Under the pieces are notes generated by a model. That model was not told the origin of the DNA and did not search any database. It saw only the letters and a program-made list of their open reading frames with translations. The translations under genes were made by a program, and so were the position numbers. 64,000 bases of DNA from JACMLC01 sp963720235 (GTDB taxonomy: Bacteria; Acidobacteriota; Blastocatellia; Pyrinomonadales; Pyrinomonadaceae): contig OY970389.1 of NCBI GenBank assembly GCA_963720235.1, positions 310,001-374,000 on the forward strand, in the 5' to 3' direction. Shown one piece after another: positions 15,928 to 24,111 of this stretch. Within the stretch, counting starts at the first letter, position 1; each line of letters opens with the position of its first letter.

Positions 15928-16977
15928 TTACTTTCGATTGCGGCCACGAATCTCCGTGTCCCAGTAGCGCAGCCATTCGCCGCCCTCGCGCCTGAGCAGT
16001 TCCCAATCCAGAGGCATCCGCGTGAAAGGCTCATTCATCCACGCCGGAAGTTGCGCGCGGTCGAGGTCTGTGCGCGCAGGGATGCGATAAAAGTTACGCG
16101 CAGCATGGATGAGACTTTCGGGCGTGGTGACAAACTCATAAAAGCGTCTGGCCTCTTCTTCGTGCGGCGCGCCGCGCACGAGAGCGATGCCATCTATGAT
16201 AACGGGCGTCCCGCTCGCCGGAATCGTATATGCGAGTGGAAGCTTTTTCTGCTCCTGAAAGAGACGCACATCGGGCATGTTCCACAAGCTGATGAGACCT
16301 TCGCGCCGCGCCAGTTTCTGCATCAGCAGAGTGCCGTCAGCAGTATATTCATGCACGTTTGCATCGAGCCTGCGCAGCCAGTCATAACCGCCCGCAGGCG
16401 AATTTGTCTCGTGATAATAACGCCAGATCATTGCTCCGAAAATCGCGCGCATTGAGTCCGAAGGATTCGGATTGCGTATCAAAATTTTGTCGCGCCATTT
16501 TTCATCCAGCACCTCGTCCCAATCGCGCGGAGCTTCCGCAGCCGGGACAACTTCACTGTTATAAACAATCACCTCCGGCGTCTCATAAATTCCGTACCAT
16601 TTGTCCTGCGCATCGCGCGAGTTTTCCGAAACTTTATCCGCCCACGTCGGGCGATATGGCGCGAGCAAATTTTCCTCTGCCGCCGTTTGAAAGGTCGTGT
16701 GCGCCGCGCCCCACCATAAATCGGCTTGCGGGCGATTGCGCTCGGCACGGACGCGCGCCAAGACTTCCTGCGAGCCCATATCAAAAAATTGCACTTCGAC
16801 TTCCGGGTGCAACTGCTTATAGCGCGCGACGAAATCACGCAGCATATCTTGCCCGTGCGGCGTGTAGATGAGCAGCGTGCGTTTCTCTTGAGAGTTTTTA
16901 GATTGACATGCCAGAGCGCAAAAAATCAGGGCGAGCGCGCAGCAGAGGACGATAATGCGGCCTGAAATAAAAGACAT
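15928..16977 (-). CDS. ABC transporter substrate-binding lipoprotein (FbpA-like)
   Basis: 349 residues. Lipobox CALAC with Cys24 after a hydrophobic signal (IIVLCCALALIFCALAC), so membrane-anchored on the outside. The body is a type 2 periplasmic binding protein of the iron(III)/AfuA-like group: TLLIYTPHGQDMLRDFVARY, ADLWWGAAHTTFQ, WNMPDVRLF, then a C-terminal YEFVTTPESLIHAARNFYRIP. It is the likely partner of the permease and ATPase at 7582-10387, which lack a binding protein nearby. The intervening genes look unrelated, so the operon seems to have been broken up. Metal specificity cannot be read with certainty. Confidence 0.92.
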   Translation of the reverse strand: MSFISGRIIVLCCALALIFCALACQSKNSQEKRTLLIYTPHGQDMLRDFVARYKQLHPEVEVQFFDMGSQEVLARVRAERNRPQADLWWGAAHTTFQTAAEENLLAPYRPTWADKVSENSRDAQDKWYGIYETPEVIVYNSEVVPAAEAPRDWDEVLDEKWRDKILIRNPNPSDSMRAIFGAMIWRYYHETNSPAGGYDWLRRLDANVHEYTADGTLLMQKLARREGLISLWNMPDVRLFQEQKKLPLAYTIPASGTPVIIDGIALVRGAPHEEEARRFYEFVTTPESLIHAARNFYRIPARTDLDRAQLPAWMNEPFTRMPLDWELLRREGGEWLRYWDTEIRGRNRK

Positions 16978-17080
16978 CCGGGTCCCAAGTCTTAACCTGT
17001 CAGAATGTATTTGTAGAGCGCGAAGTATGCTAACACAGAGCGCGTATGCTTGAGTATGTTATAGCTAAAGAGAAGAGCAC

Positions 17081-17203
17081 GAAGTTTCCCGCAAAGGCGC
17101 AAAGACACAAAGAAAGCTCGCAAAGATGTTGAGTGGTTATTTACCTTGAATGTTTTCTTCGCGTCTTCTTTGCGTCTTTGCGCCTTTGCGGGAGATTCTT
17201 TCG
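17081..17203. repeat. GCAAAG-word inverted repeat, copy A2 (full length)
   Basis: Left end GAAGTTTCCCGCAAAGGC, right end GCCTTTGCGGGAGATTCTTT then CG. The loop has GATGTTGAGTGGTTATTT then ACCTTGAATG, which is shared with copy A5 (inverted) and more loosely with A7. It lies in the gap between the substrate-binding lipoprotein gene and the small protein gene at 17306; the 330-bp gap 16978-17305 holds nothing else clear. Confidence 0.87.
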
Positions 17204-17305
17204 TAGTTGAGATGCTCATCTGCTCACTTGGCTTAAACAAGCGCGGGCAAGTAGAATAAAACTTCCCACAGATTTTGCGTGAAGATGCAGAGGGAGGACG
17301 AAAGA

Positions 17306-17563
17306 ATGGCTGCTAGTTTGAAACGCAGAGCCATGCGCGCGGGCGGATGGCAACTCGCCAAGCGTCTGATTAAACCGATTCCGATTGTCGGCACAGTCTT
17401 CGCCGTCAGCCTTGCCGGTTACGAGATAAAAAAGAAGGGACTGCTGCGCGGCGGCGTCCATGTCGGCCTCGACGCCACGCCCATCATCGGCACGGCCAAA
17501 GGCATCGTAGAGCTTTTTACAGGCGATTTGATTCCTGATAAAGAGCCGCGAAAAAGAAGATAG
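17306..17563 (+). CDS. Small conserved-looking protein with glycine-rich hydrophobic segments
   Basis: 85 residues from the ATG at 17306, chosen because GGGAGG lies 8 nt upstream. Basic N-terminus (MAASLKRRAMRAGGW), a hydrophobic stretch (IPIVGTVFAVSLAGYEI) and a second glycine-rich stretch (GGVHVGLDATPIIGTAKGIVELFTGDLIP), with a basic tail. It may be a small membrane-associated protein. Function unknown. A longer antisense frame over the same place has low-complexity content and is not favoured. Confidence 0.7.
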   Translation: MAASLKRRAMRAGGWQLAKRLIKPIPIVGTVFAVSLAGYEIKKKGLLRGGVHVGLDATPIIGTAKGIVELFTGDLIPDKEPRKRR

Positions 17564-17669
17564 AGCATTCCTCTCTCTCGCCTCTGGCCCAAACAGCTTT
17601 ACGCAAATCCTTTGAAACTCCTGCACGAGCCATTCGCGGCGCGTGCTTTAAGATAATGAAGCGAGGAAC

Positions 17670-19787
17670 ATGATGAAAAGATTTTCTCACGCCTTAACCT
17701 TCTTTGTAATTTTCATTTTCGGAGGTATCAGTCTGATAGCTCAAACAGATAACAAACCGCCAACGGCCAAGAAGACTGCCAAGAAGACTGCGATTCATGG
17801 CGAGCAATTAAATGATGACTACTTCTGGCTGCGCGAAAAGACCAATCAGGAAGTCATCTCTTATCTGGAAGCGGAGAATGCTTATACCTACGCCGTCATG
17901 AAACCGACAGAAGCTTTTCAGGCTTCGCTCTACAAAGAGATGCTGGCGCGCATTAAAGAGACGGATGTCAACGTGCCGTATCGTGAGGGAAATTATTTCT
18001 ACTATTCGCGCACGGAGCAGGGCAAACAGTATCCAATCTATGCGCGCAAACGCGGCAGCCTCGACGCCAAAGAAGAGATTACGATTGACCTCAACGAGAT
18101 AGGCAAGGGTCAGAAGTTTACTGCGCTCGGCTCTTTCTCTGTGACGGACGACGGCAACCTGCTCGCCTATTCAATAGACTCCACAGGATTCCGCGAATAC
18201 GTCCTCTACATCAAAGACCTGCGCACGGGAAAGCTTCTCCCGGACAATATAGGTAAAGTCAACAAGGCATTCTGGGCCAATGACAATAAGACTCTCTTTT
18301 ATGTGACGGAGGATTCGGCCAAGCGCGCCTATCGCGTCTATCGCCATACGCTCGGCGAAGACAAAGAGAAGGACGCGCTCGTGTATGAAGAGAAGGACGA
18401 GTTGTTCAACGTCTCTGCGACACGCACGCGGAGCAAGGCTTATATCCTGATTGGCTCAGAAAGTTTTACTTCGACCGAGTTCAGTTACATTCCTGCTGAC
18501 AGACCTATGGAAGCTGCGAAGCTGATGCTGCCGCGCCAGGCCAATCACGAATATTACCCTGACCATCACGGCCAGCTTTTCTATATCCGCACAAACGATG
18601 TCGGAAAAACTTTCCGGCTGGTTTCCGCGCCTGTCACAGACACGCAGAAAAAGAAATGGAAAGAGGTCTTGCCCTTGCGCAAGAGCGTGATGCTGGAAGA
18701 CGTGGATTTCTTTTCCAAGTTTTATGTCACATCGGAGCGCGAGAACGGCCTGCCGAAATTGCGCGTTACTGAGATGCAGAACGGCAAAGCTCACTATCTG
18801 GAATTCCCGGAGCCAGTCTATGCCGCGCAGGTCAACCAGAACAAAGAGTTTGAGACAACCAAGCTGCGCTTTAGTTATCAATCGCTGGTCACACCCAACT
18901 CTGTCTTCGATTACGACATGAAGACGCGCAAGCGCGAGCTTTTGAAACAGACTCCTGTGCTCGGCGGCTATGATGCTAAAAAATATCAATCCGAGCGCAT
19001 CTATGCGACGGCCACAGACGGGACGAAGATTCCTATCTCGCTCGTTTACAGAAAAGATTTGAAGCGCGACGGCTCGCGCCCGATGCTCCTGCAAGGCTAT
19101 GGCTCTTACGGCTATCCATATCCGATTAGCTTTAGCCAGTCGCGCCTGAGCCTTCTTGATCGCGGCGTCATCGTCGCCATCGCGCACATACGCGGCGGCG
19201 GCGAGATGGGCAAAGAGTGGCACGACCAGGGCAAGATGATGTCTAAGAAAAATACTTTCACGGACTTCATCAACGCCGCGGAGTTTCTGGTTAACGAAAA
19301 ATATACAGGCAAAGACCGCCTCGTCATCATGGGCGGGAGCGCGGGCGGACTCTTGATGGGCGCAGTCACAAACATGCGTCCAGACCTTTTTAAGGCAGTC
19401 GTCTCGCAGGTTCCGTTTGTGGATGTCATCAACACGATGCTCGATGCCAGCCTGCCGCTCACAGTGGGCGAGTATCAGGAATGGGGCAATCCGAACGAGA
19501 AGCCTGCATACGAATACATGAAATCTTATTCGCCCTATGACAACATCGCCGCGAAAAAATATCCGGCCATTCTGGTCGAGACTTCGCTCAACGATAGTCA
19601 GGTGATGTACTGGGAGCCAGCCAAGTATGTTGCCAAGATGCGCGCGATGAAGACGGATGACAACGTGCTGCTCCTCAAGACCAACATGGGCGCAGGACAC
19701 GGCGGCGCATCCGGTCGCTACGATTACCTCAAGGAGACGGCCTTCACCTACGCTTTCATTCTGGGCCAGATGGGGATTACGAAGTAG
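17670..19787 (+). CDS. Secreted S9 family prolyl oligopeptidase/oligopeptidase B-like peptidase
   Basis: 705 residues. Signal peptide (FSHALTFFVIFIFGGISLIA|Q), an N-terminal seven-bladed-propeller region, then an alpha/beta-hydrolase domain. Catalytic triad: Ser557 in MGGSAGGLLMG, Asp642 in TSLNDSQV, His677 in GAGHGGASG. The motif RGGGEMGKEWHDQGKMMSK is characteristic of oligopeptidase B/prolyl oligopeptidase. It cleaves short peptides after basic residues or proline; the propeller excludes folded proteins. The signal peptide indicates export, fitting a peptide-scavenging role along with the M28 peptidase encoded convergently. Confidence 0.95.
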   Translation: MMKRFSHALTFFVIFIFGGISLIAQTDNKPPTAKKTAKKTAIHGEQLNDDYFWLREKTNQEVISYLEAENAYTYAVMKPTEAFQASLYKEMLARIKETDVNVPYREGNYFYYSRTEQGKQYPIYARKRGSLDAKEEITIDLNEIGKGQKFTALGSFSVTDDGNLLAYSIDSTGFREYVLYIKDLRTGKLLPDNIGKVNKAFWANDNKTLFYVTEDSAKRAYRVYRHTLGEDKEKDALVYEEKDELFNVSATRTRSKAYILIGSESFTSTEFSYIPADRPMEAAKLMLPRQANHEYYPDHHGQLFYIRTNDVGKTFRLVSAPVTDTQKKKWKEVLPLRKSVMLEDVDFFSKFYVTSERENGLPKLRVTEMQNGKAHYLEFPEPVYAAQVNQNKEFETTKLRFSYQSLVTPNSVFDYDMKTRKRELLKQTPVLGGYDAKKYQSERIYATATDGTKIPISLVYRKDLKRDGSRPMLLQGYGSYGYPYPISFSQSRLSLLDRGVIVAIAHIRGGGEMGKEWHDQGKMMSKKNTFTDFINAAEFLVNEKYTGKDRLVIMGGSAGGLLMGAVTNMRPDLFKAVVSQVPFVDVINTMLDASLPLTVGEYQEWGNPNEKPAYEYMKSYSPYDNIAAKKYPAILVETSLNDSQVMYWEPAKYVAKMRAMKTDDNVLLLKTNMGAGHGGASGRYDYLKETAFTYAFILGQMGITK

Positions 19788-19798
19788 GAAGATTCAAA

Positions 19799-19907
19799 CA
19801 GGGATGGACAGGATAAACAGGATAAGAAGGAATGAATCATTTGCTCAATGAATCAATGAGTAAATGAGTAAATCTTTTCATCCTGCTCATCCTGTCCATC
19901 CCTGTTA
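19799..19907. repeat. ATGGACAGGATA-word inverted repeat (family I)
   Basis: Left arm GGGATGGACAGGATAAACAG, right arm CATCCTGTCCATCCCTGTTA, centre with a local (ATGAATCA)-type repeat. It lies between the convergent S9 and M28 peptidase genes and could act as a bidirectional terminator. Confidence 0.8.
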
Positions 19908-19908
19908 A

Positions 19909-20877
19909 TTATTCTTTTCGCTGATTGGCCTGCTTTTCAATCGTCGTCAGGTCTGCGTCAAACTGCTTGATGGCATCGAGGATGATTTCTACCGCGCCGA
20001 CGTAAAAGGCAGGATTGATATTCTCGTAATCATCATCGGCTTTGTGGTGGTACTTGTAATCTTCGACTCCGAAATAGATAAACGGAATCTTCTCTTTATG
20101 AAAAGCGTAGTGGTCAGAATCTCTGGTCCAATCTTCCTCTCCCGCGCCTGACCCGTCATGCCCCAGCAGAAATGTGACAGGAGCTTTGCTTGCGACCTTC
20201 TCAAGATATGGTCTGAGAAACCTGTAATGAGAAGCGCCGACGGCATAGAGCGTGTTCTTCTCGTCGCGGCAAATCATATCCACGTTGACATTCAAGACTA
20301 TCTCTTGCTTCTTGACCGGCGGCTCCTTTAAAAACGCGCGCGCGCCCTTGAGGCCGGTTTCTTCTCCGTCGAGAGCCGCGAAAATCAGTGTGTGCGCGGG
20401 CGTGTGTTTGTGGAAATATGCCGCGAGGGCAAAGAGAGCAGCGACGCCGGAAGCATTGTCATTCGCGCCGTTGTAGATTTTTTCGTCCTTGATGCCCAGA
20501 TGGTCGTAATGCGCCGTGACGACCAGATACCGCTCCGGCTGTTGCGAGCCCTTGATGAAGCCTATGACATTGAAGCCCTGTGGGCCAGTCTTGTCGCCGG
20601 AAGATTTCAAGCCGAAGGTGTGCAGATAGGAATCACCGAACGGCTTAATGCCTGATTGCTTGAATCGTTCGAGAATATAAACGCGCGCCTTCGCGCTGCC
20701 GGGCGTGTTAGGCTTTCGCCCTTCCATCTCATCCGCCGAGAGAATTTTGAGGTCTTGCAAAAGTTTATGTGCATCAATGACGCGCGAGCGTATTTCAGGC
20801 TGAGAAGAAGTTTGAGTTCCCGCCCAACTTTGCAGACACAACAGGCAGATGAGAGCTAAGAGTAGAGTGCGTTTCAT
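19909..20877 (-). CDS. Secreted M28 family zinc aminopeptidase
   Basis: 322 residues with a signal peptide (MKRTLLLALICLLCLQSWAG). Metal-ligand motifs of M28: VVTAHYDHLG (His), YNGANDNASGVAAL (bridging Asp), LDGEETGLKGARAF (catalytic Glu and ligand Glu), an Asp in NVNVDMICRD, and RDSDHYAFHKEKIPF (last His). It removes N-terminal residues from peptides outside the cytoplasm. Its ATG overlaps the gatA stop by 4 nt (ATGA), so it is translationally coupled to gatA, an unexpected pairing of a secreted peptidase with a tRNA amidation gene. Confidence 0.95.
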   Translation of the reverse strand: MKRTLLLALICLLCLQSWAGTQTSSQPEIRSRVIDAHKLLQDLKILSADEMEGRKPNTPGSAKARVYILERFKQSGIKPFGDSYLHTFGLKSSGDKTGPQGFNVIGFIKGSQQPERYLVVTAHYDHLGIKDEKIYNGANDNASGVAALFALAAYFHKHTPAHTLIFAALDGEETGLKGARAFLKEPPVKKQEIVLNVNVDMICRDEKNTLYAVGASHYRFLRPYLEKVASKAPVTFLLGHDGSGAGEEDWTRDSDHYAFHKEKIPFIYFGVEDYKYHHKADDDYENINPAFYVGAVEIILDAIKQFDADLTTIEKQANQRKE

Positions 20878-22349
20878 GACTTCTGAGAAGCTCTCACGTT
20901 TGGTCTGGCCGTGAACGGATGAGCCTGTGTGTAAGCGTGCGCGAGTCTGAGCAGGCTGCTTTCAGACCAGTGCGGGCCGACGAATTGCAGGCCAATCGGC
21001 AAGCCTTCATTTGAGAGCCCGCAGGGCAGAGAGATGCCGGGGATGCCCGCCAGATTCGCCGTGCATGTATAGATGTCGTTGAGATACATGGCGAGCGGGT
21101 CGTCAGTTTTTTCGCCTAAGAGAAATGCTGTCGTCGGCGTCGTCGGCGTCGCGATGGCATCGCACTTCTCAAAAGCTTTTTGAAAATCCTGCTTGATGAG
21201 CGTCCGCACCTGTTGCGCTTTGCGATAGTAGGCTTCGTAATAGCCGGAAGAGAGCACGTATGTGCCGAGCATGATGCGGCGTTTGACCTCTGCGCCGAAT
21301 CCTTCATCGCGCGTGCGGCGATACATCTCGCGCAGGGTCGGAGTATCTTCCGCGCGAAAGCCGTAACGCGCGCCGTCATAGCGCGCAAGATTCGATGAAG
21401 CTTCGGCTGTGGCGATGATGTAATAGACCGCTATGCAATATTTCGCGTGCGGCAATTCTATATCAACTATCTCCGCGCCAAGCTCTCTGTAAGCTTCAAT
21501 CGCGCGCTCGACGGATGCGCGCACCTCTTCATCAAGCCCCGCGCCTAACAACTCTCGCGGGACGCCTATGCACGCTCCTTTGATGTCATTTGTGATTTCG
21601 CCTGAATAATCCGGCACACTCACATTGGCTGTCGTCGCATCATTCTCGTCGCGTCCTGCGATGACACTTAAAACGGATGCTATGTCGCGCGGCGTGCGTC
21701 CGAAGATGCCTATCTGGTCCAGAGAAGAAGCGAAAGCGACCAAGCCGTAACGCGAGATGCGCCCGTAGGTCGGTTTCAAGCCGTAGATGCCGCAGAGCGC
21801 GGCGGGCTGTCTCACGCTCCCGCCCGTTTCCGAACCCAGAGCGGCTGGCACGATGCCTGCCGCAACCGCAGCCGCAGAGCCGCCGCTTGACCCGCCCGGC
21901 ACGCGCGAAGTGTCCCAGGGATTTCTGACTGGCCCAAACGCAGAGTTCTCGTTCGATGAGCCCATAGCGAACTCGTCGCAATTCGTCTTGCCGATGATGA
22001 CCGCGCCCGCAGCGTTGAGTCGTTCAATCGCCGTCGCGTTGTAAGGCGGATGATACGGGCCAAGTATGCGCGAGCCGCAAGATGTTTGCAGCCCGCGCGT
22101 GCAGATATTGTCCTTGATGGCGATAGGCACGCCGCGCAAAGTTTGCTCAGCTTCATTCGCAGAAGCCGCAGCATCTATCTCATCTGCGCGACGAATCGCG
22201 CCCGCGCGGTCTAACTCAAGAAAAGCATTGAGCGTGTCATTCAAACTCTCCGCGGCATCAAGCGCGCCTTCCGTCAAGGCACGCGCCGTCGCTTCTCCGG
22301 CAGCAAGATGAGAGCGCAATGATTCAATGTCGGTATCAAAAAAGTTCAT
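20874..22349 (-). CDS. gatA: Asp-tRNA(Asn)/Glu-tRNA(Gln) amidotransferase subunit A
   Basis: 491 residues, full length for GatA. Amidase-signature features: catalytic Lys in PIAIKDNICTRG, the serine pair in GGSSGGSAAAVAAG and ALGSETGGSVRQPAALCG. It hydrolyses glutamine and passes ammonia to GatB, which amidates Glu-tRNA(Gln) or Asp-tRNA(Asn). gatC lies just upstream; gatB is not in the window. It overlaps the M28 gene by 4 nt. A hairpin of ACTCAG words separates it from gatC. Confidence 0.97.
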   Translation of the reverse strand: MNFFDTDIESLRSHLAAGEATARALTEGALDAAESLNDTLNAFLELDRAGAIRRADEIDAAASANEAEQTLRGVPIAIKDNICTRGLQTSCGSRILGPYHPPYNATAIERLNAAGAVIIGKTNCDEFAMGSSNENSAFGPVRNPWDTSRVPGGSSGGSAAAVAAGIVPAALGSETGGSVRQPAALCGIYGLKPTYGRISRYGLVAFASSLDQIGIFGRTPRDIASVLSVIAGRDENDATTANVSVPDYSGEITNDIKGACIGVPRELLGAGLDEEVRASVERAIEAYRELGAEIVDIELPHAKYCIAVYYIIATAEASSNLARYDGARYGFRAEDTPTLREMYRRTRDEGFGAEVKRRIMLGTYVLSSGYYEAYYRKAQQVRTLIKQDFQKAFEKCDAIATPTTPTTAFLLGEKTDDPLAMYLNDIYTCTANLAGIPGISLPCGLSNEGLPIGLQFVGPHWSESSLLRLAHAYTQAHPFTARPNVRASQKS

Positions 22350-22361
22350 AAGAATATTTTA

Positions 22362-22436
22362 GAACTCAGTGCACAGGACTCAGAATAAAAAGCATGCCTT
22401 TCATTCTTCTAAATCCTGAGTTCTGAGTCTTGTTCT
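22362..22436. repeat. ACTCAG-word imperfect inverted repeat (family F)
   Basis: Left part AACTCAGTGCACAGGACTCA, right part AATCCTGAGTTCTGAGTCTT, loop including AAAGCATGCCTTTCATTC. Fills the gap between gatC and gatA inside the operon. The arms share the 7-nt word CTCAGAA/TTCTGAG. Confidence 0.7.
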
Positions 22437-22733
22437 TCAAAGTACTTTCGGGACGCGGAAGTGGCCGGAGGCTGCATCGGGCGCTTGGTCGAGCGCGGTT
22501 TGCTGGCCGAGCGAAGGACGCACCGAATCATCGCGCGCTGAATCCGTCGCTTCGCCTTCTGCGGTCAGGCCGCCCGTGGCTGGCTCGACATCGCTCGTAT
22601 CAAGCTCGTTAAGCTGTTCGACGTAAGCGACGATGTCCGCAATCTGCGGCGTGAAAGCGCGCTTTTCTTCCTCTGTGATTTCCAGATGCGCGAGTTGCGC
22701 AATCTTCTCTATGTCCGATTCTGTGATAGGCAT
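22437..22733 (-). CDS. gatC: Asp-tRNA(Asn)/Glu-tRNA(Gln) amidotransferase subunit C
   Basis: 98 residues, typical GatC length. It starts MPITESDIEKIAQLAHLEITEEEKRAF and has the conserved LNELDTSDVEP, then ends RVPKVL. GatC is a small stabilising belt between GatA and GatB in the transamidosome. It precedes gatA on the same strand; the two genes are separated by hairpin F. Hairpin E lies upstream, between it and dciA. Confidence 0.96.
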   Translation of the reverse strand: MPITESDIEKIAQLAHLEITEEEKRAFTPQIADIVAYVEQLNELDTSDVEPATGGLTAEGEATDSARDDSVRPSLGQQTALDQAPDAASGHFRVPKVL

Positions 22734-22743
22734 GTCGGTTTTT

Positions 22744-22816
22744 AGTTTTTAGTTTTCAGTTTTTAGTTTTCAGTTAAATCAACATACTGAAAACTAAAAA
22801 CTGAAAACTAAAAACT
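22744..22816. repeat. Perfect 31-bp inverted repeat of AGTTTT words (family E)
   Basis: Two perfectly complementary 31-nt arms (22744-22774 and 22786-22816) made of TTTTTAGTTTTCAG units, separated by 11 nt. It lies between dciA and gatC, both on the minus strand, ending 2 nt from the dciA stop. Confidence 0.92.
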
Positions 22817-22818
22817 CT

Positions 22819-23289
22819 TCACTCCCTTTCCCTGCGTTCGATGCAGCAGCCTGCGGCGACGAGGAAGCGATGGCGCAGTTGCTCGTCTTGAATCGCGTCT
22901 GCGGCGTGGCTCAGTTCGCCCGAAGTTTTTTGCAGCGCGCGGCGTTCCAACTGCTCGCGGTCTGTCACCTCTTTGGCCTGCGCCGCACGCTCTGCGCGCA
23001 CCGTTTTCGCGTCAATGCGAAACTCTATAAAAGTGACGACCGCCTGGCCCAAAAGGGAATTGAGGCGAAAGAGCAGTTGGCCGCTCATGGCTTCAAGCTG
23101 TCTTTGCCATGTCGTGTCTGCGACGGCGACAATCAGAGTCTTGCGATAGAGCCGGAACGGCACGGCCTGCCCGCGCAAAGCTTCGCCAGCAACCCTGCGC
23201 CAGGCCACCATCGCGGCAGCCTCGCAGACCTCTTCGGCCTCGCCTGCGGCGCGCAAAAGTTTCGGCAGACTGCGAATCAAATCTTCCAT
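22819..23289 (-). CDS. dciA: DciA/DUF721-family protein, probable helicase loader
   Basis: 156 residues from the ATG at 23289; an upstream in-frame extension would overlap the divergent Maf leader. The DUF721 region has VAWRRVAGEALRGQAVPFRLYRKTLIVAVADTTWQRQLEAM and the family's characteristic W...VG......PxxxxxxxLxVxVxxxxWxxxL pattern. DciA loads the replicative helicase in bacteria lacking DnaC/DnaI. The extended C-terminal tail is rich in charged residues. First gene of a dciA-gatC-gatA-M28 cluster. Confidence 0.85.
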   Translation of the reverse strand: MEDLIRSLPKLLRAAGEAEEVCEAAAMVAWRRVAGEALRGQAVPFRLYRKTLIVAVADTTWQRQLEAMSGQLLFRLNSLLGQAVVTFIEFRIDAKTVRAERAAQAKEVTDREQLERRALQKTSGELSHAADAIQDEQLRHRFLVAAGCCIERRERE

Positions 23290-23380
23290 AGCAATCTTTG
23301 ATTCAAGAGCTTTTGACTTGCGCTTTACGCAGTTCAATCTAAAATCGCAAATCAAAAATTACGAAATCGGGCTGAGTGTA

Positions 23381-24004
23381 ATGGAAAACAAGCGAGACTC
23401 ACAAGCGAACGAGGCACAGTTGCCATCGCATGGATTGCATCTGCAACAACTCCTGCTGGCATCTTCCAGCCCGCGCCGCGCGGAGATTCTGCGCTCCGTC
23501 GGTTGGAGTTTTGAGACATTGGCGGTCGAGATAGACGAGACGCCTCATCCATCGGAAGATGCCACAAGCTATGTCGAGCGACTGGCGCGCGAGAAGGCGG
23601 AAGCGGCTGCGCAACTCTCACACGGAAGCATTGTGCTTGGCGCGGACACGACTGTCGTCATTGACGGCATGAAGCTTGGAAAGCCTGCGGATGAAGAGGA
23701 CGCACGCCAGATGTTGCGCCGCTTGAGCGGCAGATGGCACGAAGTCCTGACGGGCGTTGCCCTCGTGCGCAAAGGCGAAGATGCGAGATGTCTTGTCTCT
23801 CATGAAACCACGCGCGTGAGTTTCGCCTCTCTGTCGGAAGATGAAATCAACTGGTACGTGGCAACGCACGAGCCGATGGACAAGGCCGGAGCCTATGCCG
23901 TGCAGGGCCGCGCCGCGCTCTTCATAGAAAAGATAGAGGGCGATTACTGGAACGTCGTCGGCTTGCCAGTGCGGCTTGTTTACAGATTGATGCAGGAGAT
24001 TTGA
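23381..24004 (+). CDS. maf: Maf-family nucleoside triphosphate pyrophosphatase
   Basis: 207 residues from the ATG at 23381; an in-frame start at 23318 would add an unlikely leader overlapping the divergent dciA region. Motifs: LLASSSPRRAEILRSVG (phosphate loop), VLGADTTVVIDG with the catalytic Asp, LGKPADEEDARQMLRRLSG, and DKAGAYAVQGRAALFIEKIEGDYWNVVGLP. Maf proteins hydrolyse modified or canonical NTPs (dTTP/UTP class) in house-cleaning and septum control. The N-terminal 20 residues before LLASSS are a variable extension. A GCAAAG hairpin (A3) follows. Confidence 0.95.
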   Translation: MENKRDSQANEAQLPSHGLHLQQLLLASSSPRRAEILRSVGWSFETLAVEIDETPHPSEDATSYVERLAREKAEAAAQLSHGSIVLGADTTVVIDGMKLGKPADEEDARQMLRRLSGRWHEVLTGVALVRKGEDARCLVSHETTRVSFASLSEDEINWYVATHEPMDKAGAYAVQGRAALFIEKIEGDYWNVVGLPVRLVYRLMQEI

Positions 24005-24020
24005 GGAAAGCAAAGGGCAA

Positions 24021-24095
24021 GTTTCCCGCAAAGGCGCAAAGACGCAAAGAAGAAGTTAAATCTTTTCTTTGCGCCTTTGCGCCTTTGCGGGAAAC
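24021..24095. repeat. GCAAAG-word inverted repeat, copy A3 (short form)
   Basis: Near-perfect hairpin: GTTTCCCGCAAAGGCGCAAA on the left and TTTGCGCCTTTGCGGGAAAC on the right, with a short centre lacking the loop seen in A2/A5/A7. It lies between convergent maf and the TlpA-like gene and could serve as a bidirectional terminator (TTTTAAAAA follows). Confidence 0.88.
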
Positions 24096-24111
24096 TTTTA
24101 AAAAGTTGTTC

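Noticed and set aside
15866..16006. Upstream extension of the tectonin-like protein
   Set aside because: Would overlap the substrate-binding gene, lacks a ribosome site and hides the signal peptide that starts at 15865.
17216..17626. Minus-strand frame of 136 codons over the small protein at 17306
   Set aside because: The plus-strand frame has GGGAGG before its ATG and gene-like hydrophobic and glycine pattern; the minus frame has neither.
18456..19700. Long antisense open frame (414 codons) over the S9 peptidase gene
   Set aside because: Opposite strand has a complete catalytic triad and signal peptide; the antisense product is His/Arg/Cys-rich with no recognisable domain.
24021..24095. 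Protein-coding frame through hairpin A3 (GAKAQRK-type words)
   Set aside because: Such peptide words are the translation of CGCAAAG repeats and are a known kind of spurious prediction.
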